Positions 1 to 7,895 of a stretch of 12,783 nucleotides of DNA are shown in pieces. The number at the start of each line of letters is the position of its first letter. Position 1 is the first letter of the stretch. The position numbers and the translations under genes are program-made. This DNA is from Smittium culicis. Lineage: Eukaryota > Kickxellomycota > Harpellomycetes > Harpellales > Legeriomycetaceae. Below the pieces are notes generated by a model. That model worked only from the letters and a program-made list of their open reading frames with translations. It was not told the DNA's origin and did no database searches. The stretch covers positions 1-12,783 of the forward strand of contig LSSN01001631.1 in assembly GCA_001970855.1 (NCBI GenBank). The letters run 5' to 3'.

Positions 1-1690
1 ATACTTTTTATTATTGTATAAATAAATTTTTCGTGAAAAAAAAATAAGATATGTAAAATTTTCAATTAGGTTTAATTATGTGCAAGTAATTGATAAAATA
101 TAAATAAAAAAATATGCAGAATCTGCATTCTGTCTCCTAGAGCTAAAATTCGAAGATTTAGATTAGATAATAATATGGATTCAAGTAAATCAACGAGGCT
201 CAATTGAATTATTGCACTTAATTTTAAAAAAGAAATATATATATTAGAAAACAGCTTCGATACACACAGCACAATAACACAAAATAGAAAAAGTAAAAAC
301 AATAGCTTTATTTGTCATTAATATACAATGACATACATCCTTTGAGGTTGCATGCGAAAAGCTGAGATACTATACTGTAAAATATTGGTTTCAAGTTAAA
401 TAGGTTTATATGTAGTTACTACCATATTAAAATAAAAAATAAAAATCAGATGCTATTTTGGAGAGTATTAATATATATCCTCGTTTAACTATATTGAGTT
501 GACTCGCTCCTAATAAGAATCTTATATATAGGAGTTTATTTCTAGAATCTGAATTTTATACATTACTAGTATTTTACTTTTAGCTTTTCTTTTGGTTTTA
601 AACTTTATTTGAGAATACAATCAAATTCAATTGATTGTGGGGATAATTGTTATATTAAAATTTATTGAGAAATAAAATTTCAAAAAAAAAACAGCTACGT
701 TTCGTTTAAAATTCCTCATCATTTATCATCACACCCCTATTTTATTCAAATTTATACTTATTATATTCCTTTGAATAGTGAAACTTTTTTCTCAGGTTAT
801 TTTATGATACGAAATGATTTAGATTATTTATGTTGAAATAAATCTTCCTAATAAAAAAAAGATTTAGATTTAATAACTGACTTTATCAGGTGATTTATTT
901 TTTAGATTTTTTTAATTAATTTATAAATAAAAGTAAGACTGATAAGATTGAAATTTTTAGTAGTTAAAGTTTGTAACACAGAAACGATTTTCGATATGTA
1001 ACAACTTATCTCAGCTTTCAAAATAAATTACATTTAAGGGATGTTTATAAGTAATTTAAACACCTTTTCTTAGATGTTTTATTTGTGATTTTTGACTAGA
1101 TAAAAACATTGGATGAATCATGAATTATATAAGATGTTATTTATATATTGACTTTAAAAATAAAAGTCTAGATGAAATTAGTAGAAATTTTATTACGATA
1201 AAATAATATTATCAAATTAATCTTCGATATTGATGTTTTTTTTTCTTTCTCTCGTTCACTTGAAGTGTGTATTTTCAGGTTTATTTGCTGATTATTAATT
1301 TCCTATAATTTTTTTCCGATCTTATAGCGAATATTTTGAAAGGAATAGATTATATTATTATTTAGGTGATATTTTATTGTGTAATTTCACTTTTTTTATT
1401 TTCGAAAAATCAAATTGGGGATTAAGGGGTAAAGATGAAAAAAGTATATTTTGAGGAGTTTTCGAATATAAATTATAAATAATTCATTTAATAAAGCATT
1501 TTTCATAATATCTTAATACAAACTAAAATATGTATTTCAATAGCATTTTAATAAAAAGTTTCTATAAAATTTCTAAACTAAACCGAAAGTTTATAAAAAT
1601 AATAAGATTAAGAATCTGAAAACCGTACACATAGAATGAAATTTGGTATTTTACTTAATTTTAATGATTATTTATTAGTTTCCTTTCAGC
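1..1690. other. AT-rich intergenic DNA without a supportable gene
   Basis: All six frames are broken by frequent stops. The longest open stretch is a hydrophobic 76-codon minus-strand frame at 72-302 that opens with TTG rather than ATG and resembles nothing I recognise. Homopolymer A and T runs dominate. A pyrimidine-rich tract ending in TTTCAG at 1682-1689 could be a 3' splice site belonging to the gene downstream, but no upstream exon is convincing. I found no copy of the TTAA-flanked repeat that is present further right. Confidence 0.5.
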
Positions 1691-1906
1691 CTTGTTAATT
1701 GAATGAAATTGGATCATTATCAAGTTAATATAGTTCATTTAAATCTTAAATTAACATACCTCATCAGACATTTATTTTATTTAAGCAGCTGGCTAACTAA
1801 AACTAAATTGATTAATATCAGTTTAATATTGCTTAAAAAAATGCACGAGTTAAAAAAATTTTATACACTTTTTCAAATTTTTATTATTAAAAATAAATAG
1901 GTATAG

Positions 1907-2191
1907 GGCTTGACTTAGATATTGATTTATTTGGCTTCTTTCGAGATTTGAAAAAAACCGAAACTCCAAAAAGCCAAAGTTCGCATAATGCCAATAATTT
2001 TCTGAACAGCTCTCAGCAAGCAAATTCCAGCCCAGTAATGACGCTGAATAAAGTTATGAGGTTCAAATCTGTCAAGATAACTGAAACAATGTTTGAGAAT
2101 ATCCCCAATTCAAGTAAAACGCTCAAGACATCAATACTAAACAGCCCGATATCAAGTAACGCATATAACTCAGAAAAAACCAAAGCAAAAG
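1907..2191 (+). CDS. Probable internal exon of the RING-finger gene (low-complexity region)
   Basis: The frame is open from 1897 to the stop at 2263-2265 but has no upstream ATG, so it is more likely an exon than a gene of its own. A TATAG at 1902-1906 could be the 3' splice site. The translation begins with a short acidic and hydrophobic stretch (LDLDIDLFGFFRDL) and continues into a Ser/Asn/Lys/Thr-rich segment typical of a disordered linker. A donor-like GTATTA at 2192 leaves one base of a codon, which is the phase needed to join the RING exon starting at 2346. Other in-phase donors (GTAAAA near 2114, GTAACG near 2155) are possible, so the 3' edge is uncertain. The linker has no recognisable domain. 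The link to the RING exon is inferred from phase, proximity and composition. Confidence 0.45.
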
Positions 2192-2345
2192 GTATTAAAA
2201 CAAAAATTAAAAAAAACCATTTTTGCCTCGAACTAACTAAGCGTTTTACAATATATGGCAACTAAATAATAAATTATAACATTTAAATCGAGAATAAGAA
2301 AAATCGTGAATTATTCCTAATACATGGTTTCTTTTACCCCTATAG
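2192..2345 (+). other. Candidate intron of the RING-finger gene
   Basis: The 5' end reads G|GTATTA and the 3' end is a pyrimidine-rich run closing with CTATAG. CTAATAC near 2314-2320 resembles a branch site. Removal joins the two frames in phase and creates an Asp codon at the junction. The acceptor is convincing; the donor is one of three in-phase options. Confidence 0.4.
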
Positions 2346-2542
2346 ATGATAACCTAGAGTATCGTAACTCCATAGAGTGTTCAATATGCTTTGAGGGTAT
2401 GTACGTTGGCGATCATTTTAGAGTAATACCATGTTTTCATAAATTCCACCAAAAATGCTTGGAGAACTGGCTAACAACGGTTTCGAAACAGTGTCCAATT
2501 TGTCATTTAGATTTAAGTGTTGATTCTCTGAGGGTAGCTTAA
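2324..2542 (+). CDS. RING-H2 finger protein, C-terminal exon (probable E3 ubiquitin ligase)
   Basis: From the ATG at 2324 this frame gives 72 residues ending at TAA 2540-2542. It holds a complete RING-H2 pattern: C19-x2-C22, x14, C37-x-H39-x2-H42-x2-C45, x11, C57-P-x-C60, with W49 at the position conserved in E2-binding RINGs. Such domains bind two zinc ions and recruit a ubiquitin-charged E2 enzyme; substrate and location cannot be read here. The ATG may not be the true start. A pyrimidine-rich stretch ending in CTATAG at 2340-2345, with a CTAATAC branch-site-like motif about 25 bases upstream, makes 2346 a strong acceptor, so this is probably the last exon of a longer protein whose preceding exon is 1907-2191. 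The RING sits at the extreme C-terminus. No transmembrane segment is visible in the two exons. Confidence 0.8.
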   Translation: MVSFTPIDDNLEYRNSIECSICFEGMYVGDHFRVIPCFHKFHQKCLENWLTTVSKQCPICHLDLSVDSLRVA

Positions 2543-2858
2543 AATAAGAATTTCTGAGAAAAATACCGACTAAAGTCCCGGACACCATAGCTCCATAGCT
2601 CCATTGATTATCGCCATTATCTCTTTTAACCACAGGTTTTTCGAGCTATTAATTTTATTTTCTTTGATTTCTTAGTCTGATTTTTTCTTCACAGTTTTTT
2701 ATTACAATTCAAATTATTAATAAGATATCTGCATCATTCTAAAAACTATTGAAGAGTGAAGAAATATGATGTTTTTGCACGTACTTCATTAGGATAAGAA
2801 AATTATTTATCCATAAGCTTGATTAATTTTGGCAGGCTTTTTCTATTCTAACAATTGT
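2543..2858. other. Spacer between the RING gene and the DIRS element
   Basis: This is AT-rich, without coding potential or a clear RNA gene. It starts as the 3' flank of the RING gene. A tandem CATAGCTC/CATAGCTC-like duplication lies near 2584-2603. The DIRS terminal repeat begins at the right edge. Confidence 0.5.
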
Positions 2859-3004
2859 AAACTGTTCGAGGGACCAAAGGTCTTCTCAATGATTTGTGGC
2901 GGGCCTTTCAGTCCGCATTTCACTTTTATTTGTAGATATAAATAAAGTTTGATAAGTGAATTAAGATATAAAATATGAGAATATAAAATGAACCCATTAA
3001 ACCC
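2859..3004. repeat. DIRS left inverted terminal repeat (element 3' end)
   Basis: This repeat can be aligned over about 146 bases with the reverse complement of 7194-7341. Shared blocks include AAACTGTTCGAG, TCTCAATG, TTTGTGGC, GGCCTTTCAG, the 18-base block GTTTGATAAGTGAATTAA, and AACCC near the inner edge. Scattered substitutions and small indels separate the two copies, so the insertion is not recent. Confidence 0.9.
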
Positions 3005-3013
3005 TTAAAACCA

Positions 3014-4202
3014 TTAGCAAGTTCTAAATATAGCAAATAAAGAACGATGCATTTTTGATTTGAGATGAGGAGGGCGGGTTCGATCATTTTCGGGACTTCG
3101 GTCCCTCAAACAGACTACAACTATTTTTCGCAATCGCTCAAAACGGCATTTTTTGCTCTTCGGTACCAAAGTTCTCTCAATTATCGGTGTGGTTGTCGTT
3201 CTGAAAATTGCTGAGGTAGAGCTGTACACTATTTCATTATTTGGTTTGAAGTAATACTTTTTAAAAGTATTTTCGGTTTTCCAATCAGCTTTTGCATCAA
3301 ATCTTTTTATCTTACGCCCGATTTAAATGCTTTTGTAACAGAAACTGCTCTGGTGCTATGTGCACTATTTATAGATCCTAAGAGCTGCATTGTTGATTTT
3401 ATTAATCTGGATATGGTTTCATTTGAATTAGGCTTTACTTTTGGCTAAGTAATGAAAAACATAGTGTTTTCGAATTTCCCAGTAGCAAGTTCTTTTGTCA
3501 AACCAAAGTATTTTTCAAGAGTTCTTATTGGGCATATAGTAGGATCTTCGTTGTATGGGCTTAGCCATATCGATTTTGATCCTTTACCTTTATGCTTTGA
3601 ACAGTGTAATAGCAGCACATCATTTTTTCCTTTAATTATTTCAGACCTCATTATCCCTTGAATTTCGCTTCGAAGTCTCCATGAAGTTGAAAGCGCCAAT
3701 AACATAACATAACATACTTTTTAGCTAGCTTTAACAGTGGAATTTTATTGTTTTCTCCCCATGACTTTAAGACTTCTAGCATTGAACTTACATCCCAAAT
3801 TGGGGGGTTTAATGGGCGATATGGAATGCTATTTTTTAGCACTACTAGAAGCATATTAATTCTCCTATTCGTTGTTATAGGATTTTTGGTTGGATTATTG
3901 TAAAACACCTGTCTGAAACCGATGTAGCATATATTGAGATAGGCTAAGCTAAAAGTTTAAGCGATGCAAGGAAATTTTCTAGGTTAGCTGATTTGTATTT
4001 TTTGGGGTCTATTCCTTTGCTGATAGACCACTCGCAATATTTTTTCCATCCTAATACGTATTTTCTTTCTTTTATTTGGCTTAATATCGTCAGATATCAA
4101 CTTTTCTGCTTGCTCATATAATTTGACGCCTGTGACCCCTACACTTTCCAAGCGCACGTTCCCTACTGTGAGTGGGCTGATTTCAGTATTAATTGCTCGC
4201 AG
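3014..4202 (-). pseudogene. DIRS tyrosine recombinase, broken
   Basis: A phage-integrase-type recombinase can be followed through three reading frames. The N-terminal core-binding part reads GWKKYCEWSISKGIDPKK and ANLENFLASLK (about 3960-4060), followed by WDVSSMLEVLKSWG (near 3770-3810). The catalytic part contains the first arginine in STSWRLRSEIQGI (about 3658-3690), a basic KHKGKGSKSIWL beta-hairpin (near 3555-3605), the H-x-x-R motif AHSTRA (3346-3363), and the nucleophile region WKTENTFKKYYF with tyrosines at 3254-3256 and 3251-3253. The breaks are a TAG in the core-binding part (near 3949), a 5-bp tandem expansion near 3702-3716 that shifts the frame, TAG 3445-3447, TAA 3307-3309, and a shift near 3300 that puts the nucleophile in another frame. 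The tail runs open to a stop at 3014-3016 across the ICR. The enzyme would have inserted circular element DNA; this copy cannot. Confidence 0.85.
3093..3192. repeat. DIRS internal complementary region (ICR)
   Basis: Two segments copy the outer ends of the terminal repeats in the order right end then left end. Plus-strand TCGGTCCCTCAAACAG (3099-3114) matches TCGGTCACTCGAACAG of the right terminus at 14 of 16 positions. The stretch from 3162 to 3192 (GGTACCAAAG, TTCTCTCAAT, then GGTGTGG) matches the left terminus 2871-2899. About 48 bases separate them. In DIRS elements the ICR is thought to template joining of the two ends when the circular DNA intermediate is made. It overlaps the 3' part of the recombinase frame, as is typical. 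Confidence 0.75.
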
Positions 4203-6080
4203 CTAGTTACATTTATTAGTACTGAATATTATGGCTGGATTTTCAAATTGAGATTTATTAATTTCAGCTTTATTTTCTCTAAAATAACCCGCCTGAGTGT
4301 CAGTAAAATTAAAATTGGAGGGGGGTTCGCATATGCTCCTGTTTTGGGCCATGGGTGAAGAAGAGCGTCTGTTCCCAGAGATTGTGGATCTGGTGACTGG
4401 GAATAATATCTCGGCAGCTGGTGGTTTATCACTGATGCAAATAAGTCTATTTTCAATGGGCCCCACAGTTTGTTTACTAAGCTGAACAAGCGCTTGGTCA
4501 TCATCCATTCCCAAGGTGTGTACGCATTCCGTGAATAACAGTTTGCCTAAATTTTGGTTCCTCCCGCTATGTGCGTAATATTTGGCAGTGTTTTTTTGGG
4601 AAATGTTATATTTCGCCACTCCTTAGCTAACCCGAGGAGCTTCCTTTTTGATATTGTACTCCCGTTCTGATATACTTCCTTTGTGGTGATATTTTCTGTC
4701 TGCATGCGGACTTCTTGGTTCTACCAGTAAGTCAAATGCAGTATTAGGGCATGGAGAAGAGTGTAAGCCTCTTTGTAATTCGACGATTCTGGCCTCATTC
4801 TTGAACCTCAAGTTCCCTCTAGAGTCATAATGCCATCGTTATACTATCATCCAGCCCCAGGAAAATCCGTTGTTGCAGAATCGGGAGATTTTGGGCTCAC
4901 CGGTTTCAGCATCATTGGGGAGCTGTTACATGCATTTATCTGCTCTTTCCTCGAAATCAAGTCTTGTATGATGTTTTCCGATAGTTGACAAGGATAGTCG
5001 TACTGATAGTGTGATTTTTTTAGTTTTTTTGAGATATCCATCTGGAGATCTCGGGTTTTTATCGCAGCTGGTCCTATGGCAGTTGCTCCTGCGGAGAACA
5101 GCCCATTTATTCTCATATTCTGACTTGTTTTGATCGACCAGTGGCGTGCCCCGCGAACTTCCCGGCAGATTTTTTTCGTTTTTTCTTGAGTTAGCTGAAT
5201 GGCCATCTTACCTGTGTTGAATAGAAACCTCAGAAATGCTTAAGAATTATTGGGAGTTGTTACCGATTTTTCGGTTCTGATTGTGTACCCTAAATTATCT
5301 TAGCGTTTTCGGATAATTTTTCTGTATTGGAGGCACTCTGCCGCAGATGTACCCAGAATATCTACGTCTTCAATTTAAAATATAAGACGAATTCCTATCA
5401 CTATTAGCAGTTCGATGGCTGCTTTCATTATCTTTGAAAGCGCTCAAGTTTCAGTCATTAGTCCAAATTTTAGCGACAGGAATTCGTACACCACATTTTG
5501 GCGCATGAATTTGCACATTTTTGTGGTCTCGAGGTTGAGTGGTATGTAGTGATAGACTGATTTTAGGTCCAATTTTGCGATGTAGCTCCCGGTAATTATT
5601 CATTCTCTTAAAGACCTCACATCTTCTATTTTGAAGCTTTCTTTTATTATGATTTTTTTTATATAAGCCATGTTTAGTACAAGTCGTATTTCCTTGTCTC
5701 TTCTTTTTCAAATATCGGTGACACAAAGGTTGTGTCTGAGAAATTTTCTTTTTGAATAGTTCCAAGTATTTCGTATTCTTACACCATGAAGCTTATGTTC
5801 ATAATGTGGGCCACTGGTAGGCAGTACTTTTTTATGAAGTATGGGTGTTGGCTTTTGGTAATATGAAATTTTGTACCCATTTCTGAGAATTTCGATCACC
5901 TAAGGAATTTTCACGTATTTTACCCATTTTTTGAGGCGCTTTGAAAGGTTGTGGGGCAATCGGAATTCTTGCTATGCTGAAATTGGATCTATTATTTTTA
6001 ATGGTAAAGCAAGTGATTTCTTTTTCACCATAAATTTTTTGTGTTGGACTGGAGTCGAGTATCGAAGCTCTGTTTGTCAC
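4203..6080 (-). pseudogene. DIRS reverse transcriptase / RNase H / methyltransferase-like polyprotein, broken
   Basis: Going down the minus strand, an RT leader reads IEILRNGYKISYYQKP (about 5835-5899). It is followed, after a frame change, by FVSPIFEKEE and then IRLVLNMAYIKK and FKIEDVRSLRE. RT palm motif A is KLDLKSVYHYIPL (near 5537-5575), then YEFLSLKFGL, then the YxDD box at 5366-5377, which reads stop-I-E-D. The connection has TRDLQMDISKKLKK and INACNSSPMMLKPVSP. RNase H starts at TTDFPGAGW (about 4840-4870) and continues in another frame through a QTENITT segment and ITHIAGG. The end (4229-4504) is LWGPLKIDLFAS to GAYANPPPILI, which resembles the Dam-like methyltransferase segment of DIRS elements. 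At least five in-frame stops and several frameshifts are visible. In a live element this protein would copy RNA into DNA. The start coordinate is approximate. Confidence 0.85.
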
Positions 6081-6298
6081 AGTCCAAGTTTTTTTGGAGC
6101 TTAGAGATTCTTCTACATTCTGTTCTGAAACCCCCGGGAGATTTTATGAAGGTTTTTGAGTTTCTTTTTGTTTTTTTGGTGGGGCTATAGCCAAATACGT
6201 TGCTTTAATGTTGATTATAGCTACTTTCAGAATATTTAATATTCGATTTAGAGCTTCCATTCCGTTATTTCTGACAATTAAATATGTTTTCGAAGCTT

Positions 6299-7123
6299 TC
6301 AAAGTATCCGAAGTTGTTTTGGTACAGTTGGTACAGTTGGTACAGTTGGTACAGTTGGTACAGTTTCCTGGAGTAATTTGTTCCCGTTTTGTTGGAGAGA
6401 GCTATTTTTGATCAGAATATGATGTCTTTCATCCTGACTGAATTTATCAATGCGTCCAATAACATCTTTAGAGAAGAGGAACAAGAATTCGGGGCTAGTA
6501 GATTCGGGCACTGAGACTACGATATCTTTATCATATCCCACGGCTTGGGAGATACACACGCATCTGGTATTCCTCCATTTATGGGCGTATCTGAACCCGA
6601 GTCTGACAAGATCTTGGGAGCTTGAATATATCGCTTAAAGAAATGTTTTAGTTTCGGATTCGGTCGGATTGTCGATTTGGCTGAAATCTCTTGACATATC
6701 TTCAATAAGAAAGCCGATTCTTGCAAGGTCCAAGCTTTGCTGTTCTGCTTCTGACAGCAACTTGTCTTCTTTCGAAGCTTGAATGTTGAGCTTGACGTTT
6801 TTGTTAACTTTATTGCTTTTGAAGTGTCCTCCACTGGGTGCAGGGTGCCTGTTTTTGATCGCTGAGATAAACTGTGTGGAAAGCTTGTTTTCATAGTTGT
6901 GTCTTGATACCTATCCATGGGTATCAGGGATGAGATACCATTTTCCTTGCTTATAGGACACAGATTCGATGTTTTATATTCTTTCCACCGGGGCAGCTTC
7001 ACCACCGCAAGCAGCGTTACCAGCGTCTTTACATCGACTAAGAGATGCTACAAGTTCTTTAATTTCTAGCTGAAGAGCCGAAATACTCTGTTCTGATTGT
7101 TGTTTTTCATCGCTAATTTTTAT
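6299..7123 (-). pseudogene. DIRS gag-like ORF1, broken
   Basis: One minus-strand frame runs from about 7126 to the stop at 6299-6301, interrupted only by TAA 6974-6976, TAG 6911-6913 and TAA 6635-6637. Reading through gives roughly 275 residues, a plausible ORF1 size. The N-terminal part looks like a coiled coil (EQSISALQLEIKELVASLSR). The middle contains LLSEAEQQSLDLARIGFLIE, followed by SSSQDLVRLGFRYAHKW. The C-terminal part has five Thr-Val-Pro units encoded by a 9-bp tandem repeat. The first possible codon in place of a start is ATA at 7121-7123, perhaps a mutated ATG (inference). The family role is a nucleocapsid-like RNA-binding protein. Identification rests on position in the element more than on a motif; no zinc knuckle is visible. 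A 162-codon frame at 6517-7005 overlaps it in another phase and is a shadow. Confidence 0.7.
6321..6365. repeat. 9-bp tandem repeat, five perfect copies
   Basis: GGTACAGTT is repeated five times without mismatch. On the minus strand it encodes Thr-Val-Pro repeats near the C-terminus of the gag-like frame. The unit length is a multiple of three, so copy-number change does not break the frame. Confidence 0.95.
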
Positions 7124-7193
7124 TTTTTAAATTTAAAGGGCTTAAATAATTATTTAGCGCCAATGCGGCTTTATAAATATCTAATTCTCCCAG

Positions 7194-7341
7194 GGGTTTA
7201 TAGGGTTCCTTTTATATTACATCTTATTTTACACCTTAATTCACTTATCAAACTCTATTTATATCATTCAATAAAAGTAAAATGCAGCCTGAAAGGCCTG
7301 CCACAAACCATTGAGAGAACCATCGGTCACTCGAACAGTTT
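7194..7341. repeat. DIRS right inverted terminal repeat (element 5' end)
   Basis: This is the inverse partner of 2859-3004. On the minus strand it precedes the gag-like frame and would be expected to carry the element promoter, though no specific promoter motif can be defended. Its outer end CTCGAACAGTTT mirrors the left outer end exactly over 12 bases. Confidence 0.9.
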
Positions 7342-7505
7342 TGACTGTTCGAACGAATGTGAAAAATAGTGGAAATTAGTTGCTAGTTAGTTACAAAATA
7401 ACACAGGATAATTCAAATTTTCAGTATTTTATATTTCATATATAAATACATATTTCTAAAATACTTTACTTACAAATAGAGAAAAAAGGGAATGAAAAAA
7501 TTCAT
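7342..7505. other. Right flank of the DIRS element
   Basis: No gene. The first bases, with the element end, form an inverted repeat: TCGAACAGT (7331-7339), four-base loop, ACTGTTCGA (7344-7352). The rest is AT-rich up to the first TTAA-flanked repeat. Confidence 0.5.
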
Positions 7506-7704
7506 TTAACCTTTTCAGGGGAAGTTGGCTTTTTTTTAGCTACCAAAAATATCCAACAAAATGAAAATATGATAAATCGTTGAAAAATTAAAAATTTTTA
7601 TTGGCTAACCTCTAAATCACATCCAATAATAAATAAATTTTATTTGGCACATCCAATTATATTATTTATAATTGTATAAGAGTATTGGCCCCGGAAAGAG
7701 TTAA
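7506..7704 (-). mobile_element. TTAA-flanked MITE, copy A (191 bp)
   Basis: TTAA at 7506-7509 and at 7701-7704 flank a 191-bp unit. The ends are CCTTTTCAGGGG and, inverted, CTCTTTCCGGGG, matching at 9 of 12 positions. Read on the minus strand, its last ~45 bases follow the family's conserved end module (ATATTTTTGGTAGCTAAAA ... CTGAAAAGG). No coding capacity. TTAA targets plus C-rich ends of this kind are known for the piggyBac superfamily; assignment to it is inference. Confidence 0.65.
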
Positions 7705-7895
7705 ACCTTTCACGAGCGGTATGCTGTTTTTGGACCACCAAATATATTCAATAGCGTTCAATTAAAACGCTTTAATTCTGAGACTTAAAAAATATTAAAA
7801 TATTTTAAAATTAAAACAAATAATAAACTTGCTAATAAACCATAAACGAGTCATAAGATTGATTTTTTAAAGAGTGTTTATTGGGAAAGGGTTAA
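7701..7895 (-). mobile_element. TTAA-flanked MITE, copy B (187 bp)
   Basis: TTAA at 7701-7704, shared with copy A, and TTAA at 7892-7895 flank a 187-bp unit whose ends are ACCTTTCACG and, inverted, CCCTTTCCCA. On the minus strand it carries AGTTTATTATTTG in the middle, as in copy E, and the end module ATATTTGGTGGTCCAAAAA ... CGTGAAAGG. Its target duplication is perfect. Confidence 0.75.

Larger units (their letters stand above)
2859..7341 (-). mobile_element. Degenerate full-length DIRS-like tyrosine-recombinase retrotransposon
   Basis: The element spans about 4.5 kb, close to the 4-6 kb usual for DIRS elements. It starts with AAACTGTTCGAG (2859-2870) and ends with the exact inverse CTCGAACAGTTT (7330-7341). 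Reading the minus strand from right to left, I find a gag-like frame, a reverse transcriptase with RNase H, a methyltransferase-like segment, and a tyrosine recombinase. This is the order expected of DIRS1-type elements. An internal complementary region sits next to the left terminus, at the element's 3' end. No target duplication is apparent, as expected for tyrosine-recombinase integration. The element is visibly less AT-rich than its surroundings. Every reading frame contains stops and frameshifts, so this copy is dead. The DIRS assignment is secure; the exact outer base pairs are less certain because 9 bp of terminal sequence recur inverted just outside the right end. Confidence 0.9.

Noticed and set aside
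72..302. 76-codon hydrophobic minus-strand frame
   Set aside because: It starts with TTG, has no ATG, and its Leu/Ile/Phe-rich makeup is what AT-rich DNA yields by chance. No splice signals or family resemblance.
1419..1437. AAGGGGTAAAGATG near 1425-1437 resembles the right end of MITE copy C
   Set aside because: No matching C-rich left end about 190 bases upstream and no TTAA pair, so I do not call a sixth copy.
1703..1900. 65-codon plus-strand frame with an ATG, following a good TTTCAG acceptor
   Set aside because: The composition is AT-driven, it stops just before the probable RING-gene exon, and it is not in phase with that exon. It could be 5' UTR or intron, but I cannot support coding.
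2013..2261. 82-codon minus-strand frame
   Set aside because: It is antisense to the Ser/Asn-rich exon of the RING gene; a shadow.
2418..2633. 71-codon minus-strand frame
   Set aside because: It lies antisense to the RING finger, whose metal-ligand pattern is clear on the plus strand.
3452..3661. Plus-strand frame of 69 codons
   Set aside because: Antisense shadow of the tyrosine recombinase catalytic domain.
4203..4619. 138-codon minus-strand frame
   Set aside because: It overlaps the RNase H / methyltransferase-like region in the wrong phase. The recognisable residues (DLFAS, GAYANPPP) are in the frame of 4229-4504.
6517..7005. 162-codon minus-strand frame, the longest single open frame within the DIRS element
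   Set aside because: The neighbouring phase, which continues into the TVP-repeat frame and has a coiled-coil start and coherent sequence across three stops, is the better gag candidate. This one is basic and serine-rich without pattern.
7097..7369. 90-codon plus-strand frame
   Set aside because: It runs across the right inverted terminal repeat and out of the element, so it is not a gene.
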